A DNA stretch of 64,000 nt, from assembly GCF_021284765.1 (NCBI RefSeq), contig NZ_CP089924.1, forward strand, positions 2,684,001 through 2,748,000. Direction: 5' to 3'. Every line of letters begins with the position of its first letter. The stretch's first letter is position 1. The translations under genes were made by a program, and so were the position numbers. Of the stretch, positions 8,964 through 18,357 are shown piece after piece. A model generated the notes under the pieces. The model saw only the letters and a program-made list of their open reading frames with translations, was not told the DNA's origin and searched no databases. This DNA is from Lysobacter sp. 5GHs7-4 (GTDB taxonomy: Bacteria > Pseudomonadota > Gammaproteobacteria > Xanthomonadales > Xanthomonadaceae).

Positions 8964-11213
8964 TCAGTTCAAGTCGATCTTGGCGCCGTTCACCGTCACG
9001 CCGCCGGCGTTGATCTTCACCACCGATCCGTTGCTGGTGATGGTGATCTCGCCGTTGTTGATCTCGATGCCCGAAGCGCCCACGCCCAGCTTCAGCACGG
9101 CCCCCGAGCCCAGGCTCATCTCGCCGGTCGAGAACGCCGCGTGGGTGCCGGTGACGCCGTGTTCCAGGTTGCCGTCCACCGTCACCGAACGCGCGCCCTT
9201 GTTGAAGTCGTCGATGCTGCCGTCGACCGAACGCGCGTAAGCGCCGGTGACGTTGATGTTGCGGCCGCCCTGGATGTTCTCGGTATGGCCCGCGGTGACG
9301 CTGCGGGTGGACACGCCGGTCACGCTTTCGCTCCAGGCGCCGGTGCGGATGCTGGTGTAGGCACCGGTCAGCGTGGTGGCGAAGGGGCCGGTGATGGTTT
9401 CGGTGTAGCCCACGGCGGGAATGGTCAGCGTCTGGCCGTTCTCGTAGGTCTGGGTGACCGCGCCGGTGACCGTGGCGGTTTGAGTTCCCTTGATCGTGTT
9501 GGTGCGGTTGCCGTCGACCGAATTGGTTTCGTTGCCCTTGACGGTCTTGCTGCGGTCCGCACCCACGCTCACCGACTGGTTGTTGGCGACATCGGTGGTC
9601 TGGTTGTTCTTGATGCTGTTGGCCTGGTCGTTCAGCACCATCGTGCTCATGTTCTTCTGAGCATGCAGGTCCATGCTCTGCGAACCGGCCGTGTCGGTCA
9701 TGGTGAGCGCGTTGTAGCCGTCGCCCTTGACCGTCTTGGACTTGATGCCGCTGACCTCGCCGCCGTGCGGGCGCGGGTTGTCCTCGTTGTAGACGCGTCC
9801 GACGATCAGCGGGCGGTCCGGATCGCCGTCCAGGAAATCCACCACCACCTCCTGGCCGATGCGCGGCGCCGACACGCCGCCCATGCCTTCGCCGGCCCAG
9901 GGGTTGGACACGCGCACCCAGCACGAGCTCTTGTCGTCGAACTCGCCCTGACGGTCCCAATGGAACTGCACCTTCACGCGGCCGTATTTGTCCTCGTAGA
10001 TCTCTTCGCCCGCGGGACCGACCACGGTCGCGGTCTGCGGGCCGGGCATCGGCTTTTGCTGGGTGACGCGCTGCGGGCGGAACGGAATCTTGCGCCGCAG
10101 GCTGATCAGCCGGCTGCGGTAGTTGACGCCCTTGGCATCGCTGAGGTCGTCGGCGAAATCGTTCTCGGCCTCATGATCCACGCCGACCACGAAGAAGCTG
10201 CGTTCGCCGGCGTCGGACTCGCTGTGCTCGAAGTGGCCGTCGAGCACGAAGTAGCGGCCCGCGGCCAGATTGCGATGGTCGCCGGCGCCCTGGAACACCT
10301 TGGTCGGCCACGCCAGTTCCTGCGCGCGGATCTCCGCCAGATCGTCGCCGGCGGTGGTGGAATCGAAACGCGCCGAACCGCTGTAAGTGTAGCGCTCGAA
10401 GGTCGGCAGCAGGCCGCGCGGCACTTCCAGCGGGCGCTGGCCCGACAGCGCCTTGCTGCCGGCCTTGGGATTGCTCTTGAAGTCGAAGGTCTTGTTCGAC
10501 TCCACCGTCGCGGTGACGGTACGGCGCGCTTCCCACAGGTCCAGGGCGCGCTCGTTGAGCAGGCCTTCGTCGGTATGGAAGCGCACCGGCGCGCGGCACT
10601 CGATCTCGTCGCAGCGCGTGGAATCGTCCATCAGCATCATGCGGTGGCCGTCTTCGGCATGCGCGAAGTGGTACCAGATGCCGGCATCCTCCAGCAGCCG
10701 CGACACGAACGCGAAATCCGACTCGTTGTACTGCACGCAGTAGGGCAGCTTGCGGTACTTGCCTTCCTCCACCACGAACTTGTGCGCGGCGAAGTCCGAA
10801 TAGCCGCCGAACACCTCCTCCACGATCTCCACCACGGTCTTGTCCTGGAAGATGCGGCAGTTGCTGGTGTAGTCCAGGAACGCGAACCAGGGCGACACGG
10901 TGGCCGAGTAGTTGGTGAGGCCGTCGTCGGTGCCCAGGCGCGCGAACTCCTTCACGTAGCCGTGGAAGTGGCGGTCGCCGTAGTCGGTGCGCAGGCTCAG
11001 CAGCAGCGGATGGCCGACCACGTCCTTCAGCTCGATGCGGGCGTCGGTGGAGATCAGCTCCACCTTGAGCTCGAAGGGATTGGAGACGGTTTCGGTACCC
11101 TTCAGCCTGCGTACGGCGAAGGGTTCCGGTTCGATCGCGCTCTTGACCCGCAGCAGCCGCGTGTCCTGGTTGAGTTCGACCACCTTGCCAAACATTTCGC
11201 TGTATCCGTACAC
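8964..11213 (-). CDS. vgrG: T6SS spike protein VgrG (TssI)
   Basis: A 749-residue VgrG trimerises to cap the Hcp tube and carry the PAAR/Rhs effector. A gp27/gp44-like base occupies about residues 25-380 (FELKVELIS, GYVKEFARL, YCVQYNESDFAFVSRLLE). A gp5-type OB fold follows, with the hallmark KYGRVKVQFHWDR and VSNPWAG...PRIGQEVVVDFL. From ~490 to the end is a long beta-prism of short T/V/G repeats (KTVKGNETNSVDGNRTNTIK). There is no extra catalytic domain after the needle. GTG 11213 is chosen because GAGGA sits seven bases upstream; an ATG at 11195 is possible. It heads the vgrG-adaptor-small protein-Rhs-immunity cassette. Confidence 0.95.
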   Translation of the reverse strand: MYGYSEMFGKVVELNQDTRLLRVKSAIEPEPFAVRRLKGTETVSNPFELKVELISTDARIELKDVVGHPLLLSLRTDYGDRHFHGYVKEFARLGTDDGLTNYSATVSPWFAFLDYTSNCRIFQDKTVVEIVEEVFGGYSDFAAHKFVVEEGKYRKLPYCVQYNESDFAFVSRLLEDAGIWYHFAHAEDGHRMMLMDDSTRCDEIECRAPVRFHTDEGLLNERALDLWEARRTVTATVESNKTFDFKSNPKAGSKALSGQRPLEVPRGLLPTFERYTYSGSARFDSTTAGDDLAEIRAQELAWPTKVFQGAGDHRNLAAGRYFVLDGHFEHSESDAGERSFFVVGVDHEAENDFADDLSDAKGVNYRSRLISLRRKIPFRPQRVTQQKPMPGPQTATVVGPAGEEIYEDKYGRVKVQFHWDRQGEFDDKSSCWVRVSNPWAGEGMGGVSAPRIGQEVVVDFLDGDPDRPLIVGRVYNEDNPRPHGGEVSGIKSKTVKGDGYNALTMTDTAGSQSMDLHAQKNMSTMVLNDQANSIKNNQTTDVANNQSVSVGADRSKTVKGNETNSVDGNRTNTIKGTQTATVTGAVTQTYENGQTLTIPAVGYTETITGPFATTLTGAYTSIRTGAWSESVTGVSTRSVTAGHTENIQGGRNINVTGAYARSVDGSIDDFNKGARSVTVDGNLEHGVTGTHAAFSTGEMSLGSGAVLKLGVGASGIEINNGEITITSNGSVVKINAGGVTVNGAKIDLN

Positions 11214-11403
11214 AGGTTCGTCCTCGTGGTTCTGGCAGCCGATCCTGGCCGCCGCGTTTACGTCGTCTACTTCCGATGTGTCGCAGGGCCCGTCGCGAGG
11301 CCGCTACGGCGATGGTACCGGCGCATGCCGGTTAACTTCGTGAAGCGCAACCCGTTCGTGGCGCCAAGCGGGGTCGTGCATGCGTCGATGGCGGGAAGGC
11401 GGC

Positions 11404-12255
11404 TCATAGCACGCGGAACTCGATCCGCCGGTTGCGCGCACGGCCTTCGGCGGTGGTGTTGTCGGCGACCGGTTGGTCCGGCCCCGCGCCCTGCGCGGTG
11501 ATGGTGCTGGCGTTGATGCCACGCGAGACCAGATAGGTCTTGACCGCGCTGGCGCGCGCGTAGCTCAGGGCGACGTTCTTCTCGTGGCCGCCGGCGCTGT
11601 CGGTATGGCCGACGACCTGCACCGGGCGGTTGCCGACCTGCGTCCAGGCGGCGACCAGTTCGTCGAGGACGGCGGCGCCGGAGGACGTCAGCGTGGCGCT
11701 GCCGCTCTCGAACTCGACGATACGGTTGGCCAGGGTGGCCTGCAGCACGTTGACCTTGGCCGCGCGCAGACGATTGGTGACCGCGTAGGTGGAGTTGAGC
11801 GAGGTCGACAGGTCGCTGGCGACCTGCTGCCGCGCGGCCTCGTTGCCGACCTGGCCGCTGATGGTGACGGCGTTGCCGGCGATACGCAGCTCGCCCTGCG
11901 ACACCTGCTGCAGACTGGGATTGAGCGCGTTGCCGACATGCTCGCGCCAGTTGGGTGGCGCGATCAGCGAACCGTCCACCTCGATACGGTCGACCACGCC
12001 CGCCGCCCCGTACAGGGCGCGCAGCTTGCCGAGCACCGCTTGCTTGGTCGCCTCGTCGGGCACCGCGCCGCTGACGACCACGGGCTTCTTGGCCGGCGCC
12101 GCCGCAGGAGCGGCCAGCGGGGAAGGCGCCTGCACCTGCGCCAGCGCACCGGCACTGACGAGCAGCAGGCCGGCGAACGCCATGACCGTCGCGCGCGTGC
12201 AGCGCGGTAGCGGTATCAGAACACGGGCCGGGTGCGATTGGACTGGCATGCGCAT
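11404..12255 (-). CDS. OmpA-family protein with BON-like region, T6SS-linked
   Basis: A 283-residue exported protein. The N-terminus has a hydrophobic signal segment (VMAFAGLLLVSAGALAQ) and an Ala/Pro linker. About residues 60-190 contain two BON-like modules (DEATKQAVLGKLRALYG; LRIAGNAVTISGQVGNEAARQQV). The C-terminal ~110 residues are an OmpA-like peptidoglycan-binding domain with VVGHTDSAGG and EGRARNRRIEF. It probably anchors the T6SS membrane complex to peptidoglycan, because TssL here lacks its own OmpA domain. ATG 12255 lies one base after the tagF stop region, so it is co-transcribed with tssM-tagF. A TagL-like role is inferred. Confidence 0.85.
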   Translation of the reverse strand: MRMPVQSHPARVLIPLPRCTRATVMAFAGLLLVSAGALAQVQAPSPLAAPAAAPAKKPVVVSGAVPDEATKQAVLGKLRALYGAAGVVDRIEVDGSLIAPPNWREHVGNALNPSLQQVSQGELRIAGNAVTISGQVGNEAARQQVASDLSTSLNSTYAVTNRLRAAKVNVLQATLANRIVEFESGSATLTSSGAAVLDELVAAWTQVGNRPVQVVGHTDSAGGHEKNVALSYARASAVKTYLVSRGINASTITAQGAGPDQPVADNTTAEGRARNRRIEFRVL

Positions 12256-12256
12256 A

Positions 12257-13270
12257 TCATTTTCCCAGGAAGGTTTCGGCGAAGGTTGTGCGCGCCGTGC
12301 GCATCGACAACTCATCGCGTTCGAGGTAGCTGACCAGCCGGCCCAGCGCCGGGTCGTCCTCGATGTAGCTTTCCACCCAGTCCGCATCGTCGATCCGGAT
12401 GATGCGATCGGCGGCGATCTGCGGATCGAGCGCGGCTTGCAGGGTGCGGCCGTCGGCGCCGTGAAAACCGACGACCAAGCGCGGCCCCTCAGGCGCGCGC
12501 GCGCCATTTCGCGTTGCCTCCTTGATCAGGATCGCCAACTCGACATCGGCATCGGCCAGGAAACTGGCGATCAGATCCAGCCAGAACGCCGCCACCAGCG
12601 AGCGGTACAGCGGATCGTGCGGCAACGGCAGCGACAAGCCCTTGTCCACCTGCGCCAAGCCGCCGGCGAGCACCGGCTGCAACAGCAGGCCCAGCGCGGG
12701 CAGCGTCCATTTCAGCGTCAGCTGCGGGTGCCCGGACTCGCGCAGCAGCGCCTGCAGCGAGCCCATGTCCTGCAGATCGAGGAAGTCGTGGAACGGCGCG
12801 TCGTAAACGGCGTGATCGGCGACCATGCCGATGCGGCTCTCGGCCAGTTCGCGCAACGGTTCGCCGGCGTCCGCGGCGGCCAGCGCCTGCCGGCTGAGGC
12901 GGGCGAGGGTGGACCACAGCCGCGACAGCGCGAGCGGGCTGCGGCCGATGAAACCCAGCGGCTGGCTCAGCTCCAGCCGGGTGGCGGTGAGGAACGGGAA
13001 GCGGCGGTCGGTGGCATCGCGGCTGGGCAGGAAATGCCCGCCGATCCCGAGCCGGCTGCGCGAGCCGATGAAAGCGAAATGCATGGGCTGCGCTTCGTCG
13101 TACAGCTGCTTCCAGCCTGGATCCTGCGTCAGCAACTCCACGCCCTGGCCGGCCCAGCGATCGAGCAAGCCCATCAGCGGATGGCTCTCCGAGGTGCGGA
13201 CGAAATCGCCGCGGGTCGGCAGCTTGCCGAAGTAGCTCACCGGCAGGGGGGTTTCGGCGAGCGCGGCCAT
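12257..13270 (-). CDS. tagF: T6SS-associated protein TagF (ImpM family)
   Basis: A 337-residue protein starts MAALAETPLPVSYFGKLPTR. The motif SYFGKLPTRGDFV is typical of the TagF/ImpM N-terminus, as is the later PFLTATRLE region. In other bacteria TagF represses T6SS assembly post-translationally, often through Fha; no fha, ppkA or pppA is visible in this window. ATG 13270 lies one base from the tssM stop and the gene ends one base from the next start, so the three genes form a tight operon. Confidence 0.92.
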   Translation of the reverse strand: MAALAETPLPVSYFGKLPTRGDFVRTSESHPLMGLLDRWAGQGVELLTQDPGWKQLYDEAQPMHFAFIGSRSRLGIGGHFLPSRDATDRRFPFLTATRLELSQPLGFIGRSPLALSRLWSTLARLSRQALAAADAGEPLRELAESRIGMVADHAVYDAPFHDFLDLQDMGSLQALLRESGHPQLTLKWTLPALGLLLQPVLAGGLAQVDKGLSLPLPHDPLYRSLVAAFWLDLIASFLADADVELAILIKEATRNGARAPEGPRLVVGFHGADGRTLQAALDPQIAADRIIRIDDADWVESYIEDDPALGRLVSYLERDELSMRTARTTFAETFLGK

Positions 13271-13271
13271 G

Positions 13272-16200
13272 TCAGCGCGTCTCCCTGGCCGCGGCGGGCG
13301 CGGTGCCGGCGCCGGCCGCGACCGTGCCGGCGGGCGCGGCCACCGGCGCGGACGGCGCGGCGGGCACGCCCGCACCGGCCACCGTGGGCGGCAGCTGCAA
13401 GCCCTTGAATCCCACCGTCGTCGGCGCGGCCGCACGCGTGGTGCTGATCACGCGCAATTCGAAGGCGACGCTGGCCTCGCTGTTGCCCAGCGTCAGACGG
13501 TAATGGTCCTTGCCCAGCGACACCGGCTGAGCGGCGTCGAACAGGCGCTTCATGCCGTTCTGTCCAGGCGAGTTGAAGACCTCCACCGAGCGTCCGTCCA
13601 TCGTCACCGCGCTGACCGAAACGCCGGGCGCGCCGGGGCCCGGCGTCTGGAAGGTTTTCCACACCGGCGGCGTATTGCGGTAACGCAGGCTGTCGCCGTC
13701 GACCACGACCGTGTACTCGCGGCCGTTCGCCGGCAAGGGCATGACCTCGAAGATCGCGGTCGGGCCGGCCGCAGCGGCGCTGCTTTCGCCGGCGACCCAG
13801 TTGGCGAGGTTGCTGGTGAACTCCGGCCGCAGGGCGATGCCCATCTGCGCCCACTGCCGCGGCGAGACCACGTTGCCGCGACGCACCACCAGCGGCCCCA
13901 GCGCGTCCTTGCTGAAGTTGGCGATGGCGCCGCTGGCACCGAAGACGGTGTTGATGTCGGCCTGCGCGGCCTCCACCGAGGCGCCGGTGTTGAACGGGTA
14001 CTTGCTGGCCAGCGTCGACTGGAACGGCGTATAGACTTGTTCCGTCCAGGCACGGTTGATTTCGCCTTCGGCCGGGCGCACCAGTGCGGCGAACGCCGAA
14101 ATCAACGGGCGCATCAGCAGCGGGCGCAAGGCCTCGCGCTGGGTTTCGCTGAGCCCGGCGACGATCTGCTCGTCCACCAGCGAGGCGATTTCGGCCAGCT
14201 CGGAGTTCTGGTTCTCCAGCGTGTCCTGCATCAGCTTGCGCGCGCCCGGGCCGGGGTCTCCCTCGGTCTTGATCGCGTTCAGGCGCGTGTGCAGCTTGCC
14301 CAGCGCGACGAAATACTCGTCGATCAGCGGCGGGTTGTTGTCGCGCGGCGTCATCAGGCGCGCCAGGCCACGGAACTCGGCGCCGATCGGCCCGGTGGGC
14401 ACCGGTTCCTGCTTGCCGGTGGCCGCGTTGATCTGCATCGGAATGCCGGTGGTGTTGCGGCGCATGACCACGCGGTTGAACCACTCGATCAGGCCCTTCT
14501 TGGCCAGACCCTTGGCCGCGGCCTCGGCGCCGGGGTTGTCCCAGACGGTTTCGCGGTTCACCGCTTCCAGCAACTTGCGCAGCGGCGAGTGCGAGGGATC
14601 GGCCAGCGAGCCGGTGCGCGTGGCGGCCTGGTCGAAGGTGCCGAACTCGGGCACGCTCACGCCGCGCATGAACTTGCGCCACTCCAGCGCGTACTGCGCC
14701 TTGTACATCGCCGCCAGTTCCTTGGCGATGTGTTCCGGGCTTCCGGCCAGGCTGAGGTCGCTGGTCACCGTCTGCTCCAACACCCAATCGGTGCTGGACA
14801 GCTGCGAACGCGAAGCTTCCTCGACGGCATCCTCCACGTACTGCTCCCATGCCGTGCGCGAGAACGCGCCCGGGATGGCGTAGCTGCCGGCGATGCCGCT
14901 GTTGCGCGCATCCTCGCCGAGCAGGCTGTCGACGGTGATCGGCGGGAAGCGCACCTGCGCGCGTTGCTTGATCTGCGCGAACACGCGCTCCACCGCCGGC
15001 GCGCCCTTCATCACCGGGGCCAGCGCGGCGCGGGCCTGTTCGACCAGGTTGAACTTGGATTCGACCAGCGGCCAGTTCGCCTCGGCGCTTTCGGCGACGT
15101 AGAACGACATCAGCTTGGACGCGACCTGGCTCATGTTCTCGCGCGGCACGTTGCCGCGATTGGCCTCCAGCCAGCCGCGCCAGTAACGGGTCAGCTGATC
15201 GTTCAGATGCGCCGCCTCGATATGGCTGCGGCTGCTGTCGCTGATCATCAGGTAGGTCTTGAGCGCGTTGTAGGCGTCGTCCAGATTGGACGCCGACGGC
15301 TCCTGGTACAGGCTCTCGCTGGCGATCACGGCCGTCGCCTTGTCCTCGCCGACGCCGCCGACCGGGATCGGCTTGAGATCGCCGCGATGCGCGTGCACAT
15401 CGGCCAGAAAGCCCTCCAGCCGCGCCGCCACCGGCTGCAGCATGAGCTGGCGCATGCCGTCGAAATACTCCTCGCGCAGCTTGGCCTCGATGCGCTCGCC
15501 CTGGTACAGCCCCAGGCCCAGCTGCAGCGGATGATCCTCGCGGTAGGCCTTGAGCTGGGTCAGCCGGTCCTGCAGCACCAGTAGCGCGTCGATGCGCGAC
15601 TTCAGATCGGTCTTGCCCTTCTGCAAGGCGACCGCCTTGTCCAGGTCGGCCACCACGTTGCTGACCAGCTGCTTGTTGGCCGTATACGACACCGTCCAGC
15701 CGGTCAGGGCGATCGCCAGCAAGGCCACCGAGGCGAAGAACGCCGCGTAGCGCAACTTGACCGAACCCGGACTGGCGTAGCGCCGTACCAGCTGCCGGTC
15801 GGCGAAAATCACCTTACGGAACAGGCCGAGCACGAAGTGGCTCTTCTCACCGTGCGGGTTGGGCTCGCCGCCGCCCACGCGCGGACTCAGCGAGAACTGC
15901 TGCGCGATCCGCTCCGAGGTGGGCTGCACCGCGACGCCGTCCTGCAGCGCGCTGGTGAAATAGAAGCCGCGGAACACCGGCTTGAACTGGTAAGGATTTT
16001 CCTCGAACAGCGTGGCGATGAAGGTACGCAGCGCCGGCTTGATGCCGGAGAACTCCAACGGCATCGTCAGCAGCCCCGGCGCCATCTCGCGGCCGCGCCG
16101 CAGCGCCATCTGGGCGACGCTCATTTCCTTCAGGCCTTCGCTGAGTTCGTCGAAGTGCTTGTCGAACGCGGCCAGCGCCTCGGCTTCGCCCTTGGGATCG

Positions 16201-17066
16201 TGGGGCAGGGTGGCGCCCCACACGCCTTCGCGCTCGCTGGGGTCCAGGCCCTGGAAGAACTCGGCGAAACCGGAAATCAAATCCGCCTTGGTGAACACCA
16301 CGTACACCGGCGCGAACACCTCCAGGCGCTCGGTCAGTTCCTGCACGCGCTGGCGCAGGTTCTTGGCCAGCTCGATCGCGAACTCGGGCTTGCTGCCCGA
16401 CAGCTCGGCGATCGAGGCGGCGATGATGATGCCGTTGATCGGCGCACGCGGCCGGTTCTTCTTGAGCAGGCCGAGGAAGGAGAACCATTCCTGCCGGTCC
16501 TCGGCGTTGACCGTATAGCGCCCGGCCGTGTCCAGCACGATGCCTTCGGTGGTGAAGTACCAGTCGCAGTTGCGCGTGCCGCCCAGGCCGTGGATGACGT
16601 TGCTGCGGTTGTCCTCGAACGGAAAGCGCAAACCGGAGTTGAGGATGGCGGTGCTCTTGCCGGCGGCGGGGTTGCCGATGATCACGTACCACGGCAGCTC
16701 GTACAGCGCCGCTTCGCCTTTCATCACGCCCAGCTTGGAGGACTTGATGGCCTTCACCGCCTCGCTCATGCGCTCGCGCAGCACTTCGGTCTCGGCCCGC
16801 GCGGCCGGCTTGGCGGTAGTCACCGCGCGATCGGCCTGGGCGGCGATGATGCGGTCGAGTTTCTGTTCGGCCTGATGGGCGCGATAGCTCTTGAACGCCC
16901 ACCACAGCAGCCACAGGAACAGCAGCGCCACGGCGCCGATCGCGAGCCAGCCACCCCAGGACGCGAGCTTGTCGAAGCCCAGCGCGGCCGCCGCCACGCC
17001 CAGCACCGCGACCAGGGCGATGCGGACGCGGTAATCCATCAACCAATAGCGAAGCTTGCTCATCAT
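13272..17066 (-). CDS. tssM: T6SS inner-membrane protein TssM (IcmF/VasK)
   Basis: A 1264-residue TssM spans the envelope with TssJ and TssL. Two N-terminal membrane helices (about residues 13-33 and 38-58) are followed by a cytoplasmic NTPase domain with a Walker A motif GNPAAGKST at ~131-139. A third helix (RYAAFFASVALLAIALTGW) precedes the long periplasmic region, which ends in the usual beta-rich C-terminal domain with an Ala/Pro-rich tail. Length fits the family. The doubled ATG at 17061-17066 (MMSKLRYW) is the most plausible start although no clear ribosome site precedes it; a longer in-frame extension is Pro/Arg-rich and unlikely. Confidence 0.95.
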   Translation of the reverse strand: MMSKLRYWLMDYRVRIALVAVLGVAAAALGFDKLASWGGWLAIGAVALLFLWLLWWAFKSYRAHQAEQKLDRIIAAQADRAVTTAKPAARAETEVLRERMSEAVKAIKSSKLGVMKGEAALYELPWYVIIGNPAAGKSTAILNSGLRFPFEDNRSNVIHGLGGTRNCDWYFTTEGIVLDTAGRYTVNAEDRQEWFSFLGLLKKNRPRAPINGIIIAASIAELSGSKPEFAIELAKNLRQRVQELTERLEVFAPVYVVFTKADLISGFAEFFQGLDPSEREGVWGATLPHDPKGEAEALAAFDKHFDELSEGLKEMSVAQMALRRGREMAPGLLTMPLEFSGIKPALRTFIATLFEENPYQFKPVFRGFYFTSALQDGVAVQPTSERIAQQFSLSPRVGGGEPNPHGEKSHFVLGLFRKVIFADRQLVRRYASPGSVKLRYAAFFASVALLAIALTGWTVSYTANKQLVSNVVADLDKAVALQKGKTDLKSRIDALLVLQDRLTQLKAYREDHPLQLGLGLYQGERIEAKLREEYFDGMRQLMLQPVAARLEGFLADVHAHRGDLKPIPVGGVGEDKATAVIASESLYQEPSASNLDDAYNALKTYLMISDSSRSHIEAAHLNDQLTRYWRGWLEANRGNVPRENMSQVASKLMSFYVAESAEANWPLVESKFNLVEQARAALAPVMKGAPAVERVFAQIKQRAQVRFPPITVDSLLGEDARNSGIAGSYAIPGAFSRTAWEQYVEDAVEEASRSQLSSTDWVLEQTVTSDLSLAGSPEHIAKELAAMYKAQYALEWRKFMRGVSVPEFGTFDQAATRTGSLADPSHSPLRKLLEAVNRETVWDNPGAEAAAKGLAKKGLIEWFNRVVMRRNTTGIPMQINAATGKQEPVPTGPIGAEFRGLARLMTPRDNNPPLIDEYFVALGKLHTRLNAIKTEGDPGPGARKLMQDTLENQNSELAEIASLVDEQIVAGLSETQREALRPLLMRPLISAFAALVRPAEGEINRAWTEQVYTPFQSTLASKYPFNTGASVEAAQADINTVFGASGAIANFSKDALGPLVVRRGNVVSPRQWAQMGIALRPEFTSNLANWVAGESSAAAAGPTAIFEVMPLPANGREYTVVVDGDSLRYRNTPPVWKTFQTPGPGAPGVSVSAVTMDGRSVEVFNSPGQNGMKRLFDAAQPVSLGKDHYRLTLGNSEASVAFELRVISTTRAAAPTTVGFKGLQLPPTVAGAGVPAAPSAPVAAPAGTVAAGAGTAPAAARETR

Positions 17067-17163
17067 CGGGTTTGTCGTACTTCTGGCTCGTGTTGGATCG
17101 AGTGGGTTAGGTCTTCGGGCCGTCGCGCTTGCCGGCAAGGCAGGCAACGGCGCCGGCGATCGC

Positions 17164-18267
17164 TCAGTGCTTCACCGCGCAGGCGGCGTTCTTTCCGCCA
17201 TAGTCGCGACAGGCTTTGATGCGGCAGTCGATGCCCGCGGTGGTGTTGGCCTTGGGGCAGCGGCGCAGATCGCGTTGCAACTTGTCGGCGCTGGCCAGCG
17301 GCTCGCCGACGCCGATCGGCTCGATCCGCGCGGCCCCAGGAGGCGTATCGGACTTGCCGGAGGTGCCGGCCGCGTCGACCTGCTGAATCAACGCGTCCAG
17401 GACTTCGTGATCGGCGCCGGTTTGCGGCCGTACCAACTTGGACGCGGGCTGCGCCGCATCCGCCGGCGTGTCGACCCGCACCGGCGACGCGGGCGCGGCC
17501 GCACGTGCGACGGGCGCGGCGACGACGACCGCCGGCGACCGGGGCGCAACGATGGGCGTGGCATCGGCGGTGACGATGTTGCCCAACAGCGAACTGCCCA
17601 GGGCGGTTTCATCGGCTTGGGGTTTGACGGCAACGGGCGTGGCGACTTTGGCCGCAGCACGTTTTTGCGCGGCCGCCGTGGCGGCGGCCGCGGCCGCGGC
17701 AGGCTTGGGCGGCGCCGCTTTGGCGACCACCGGCGCGGCGCGCTTTTCCGACGCATGCGCGCCGGCGAACGGATTGGCGCGCTTTACCGTGCGCTGCGGA
17801 TTCGCGCTTTCGCCGAAAGGATTGGGGCCTGGCGTCGCGGCGACGGACTTGCCGCCGAAGGGATTGTCGTCGTTGACGATGACCGCGGTGTCGGCGGCGA
17901 CGGAGGCGGAATCGGAGTCGGGCGAGCGCGCGTCGTCGGTGGTGGCGGCAACGGGCGATTCGGCGGAGGCCGACGGCGCCACCGTGTCCGCGTCCGCGGC
18001 CGGCGCATCGTCGAACGCGCGCCAAGCGACGAACCCGCACAAGGCCAGCGACGCGACTGCGGCCATCGTCAGCACGGGGCGTCGGCGCAAACCGCGCGCG
18101 ACCGCGCCACGCGATCGGTCCTGCTCAACGTCTGCTAGGATGCGGCCCGCGGCGGGCGCTCTGTCTGCTGCGCTCGAATCGCTGTTCGCCAGAAGGCTGG
18201 GACGATTCGGCTTGACGTTTTGCCGATCCAAGGCGGACTCCTTTCCTATATGGCCTTGCACGGACAT
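17164..18267 (-). CDS. T6SS-cluster single-pass membrane protein with NPF motifs
   Basis: A 367-residue protein of unknown family. About 65 cytoplasmic residues precede one membrane helix (VLTMAAVASLALCGFVAW). The rest is a long Ala/Pro/Lys-rich periplasmic region predicted disordered, then a short cysteine-containing C-terminal module with RCPKANTTAGIDC and KACRDYGGKNAACAV. The disordered part carries three NPF motifs (DNPFGG, PNPFGE, ANPFAG). The TPR protein at 23615-24214 has the same motif near its C-terminus (NPFDDS). ATG 18267 lies inside a short inverted repeat. It precedes tssM on the same strand, so an accessory role in the membrane complex is likely but unproven. Confidence 0.7.
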   Translation of the reverse strand: MSVQGHIGKESALDRQNVKPNRPSLLANSDSSAADRAPAAGRILADVEQDRSRGAVARGLRRRPVLTMAAVASLALCGFVAWRAFDDAPAADADTVAPSASAESPVAATTDDARSPDSDSASVAADTAVIVNDDNPFGGKSVAATPGPNPFGESANPQRTVKRANPFAGAHASEKRAAPVVAKAAPPKPAAAAAAATAAAQKRAAAKVATPVAVKPQADETALGSSLLGNIVTADATPIVAPRSPAVVVAAPVARAAAPASPVRVDTPADAAQPASKLVRPQTGADHEVLDALIQQVDAAGTSGKSDTPPGAARIEPIGVGEPLASADKLQRDLRRCPKANTTAGIDCRIKACRDYGGKNAACAVKH

Positions 18268-18357
18268 GTATGTCCGCTTGCATTCTAACGGCAGCGGTCC
18301 GGTCGCAGTCAACGCGAAACGGCATTCACGCGCCTGTTCATTAAGCTGAGGAAAACT

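Noticed and set aside
8781..11501. 906-codon plus-strand frame opposite vgrG
   Set aside because: Antisense to VgrG, low-complexity Ala/Gly/Val/His composition typical of GC-rich shadows; no family match.
13269..17219. Long plus-strand frames (771 and 460 codons) opposite tssM
   Set aside because: The minus-strand frame has clear TssM domains; these frames are its complements.
18262..18277. CGGACAT/ATGTCCG inverted repeat at the start of the protein ending at 17164
   Set aside because: It overlaps the start codon and the arms are short; could be chance and was not called as an operator.
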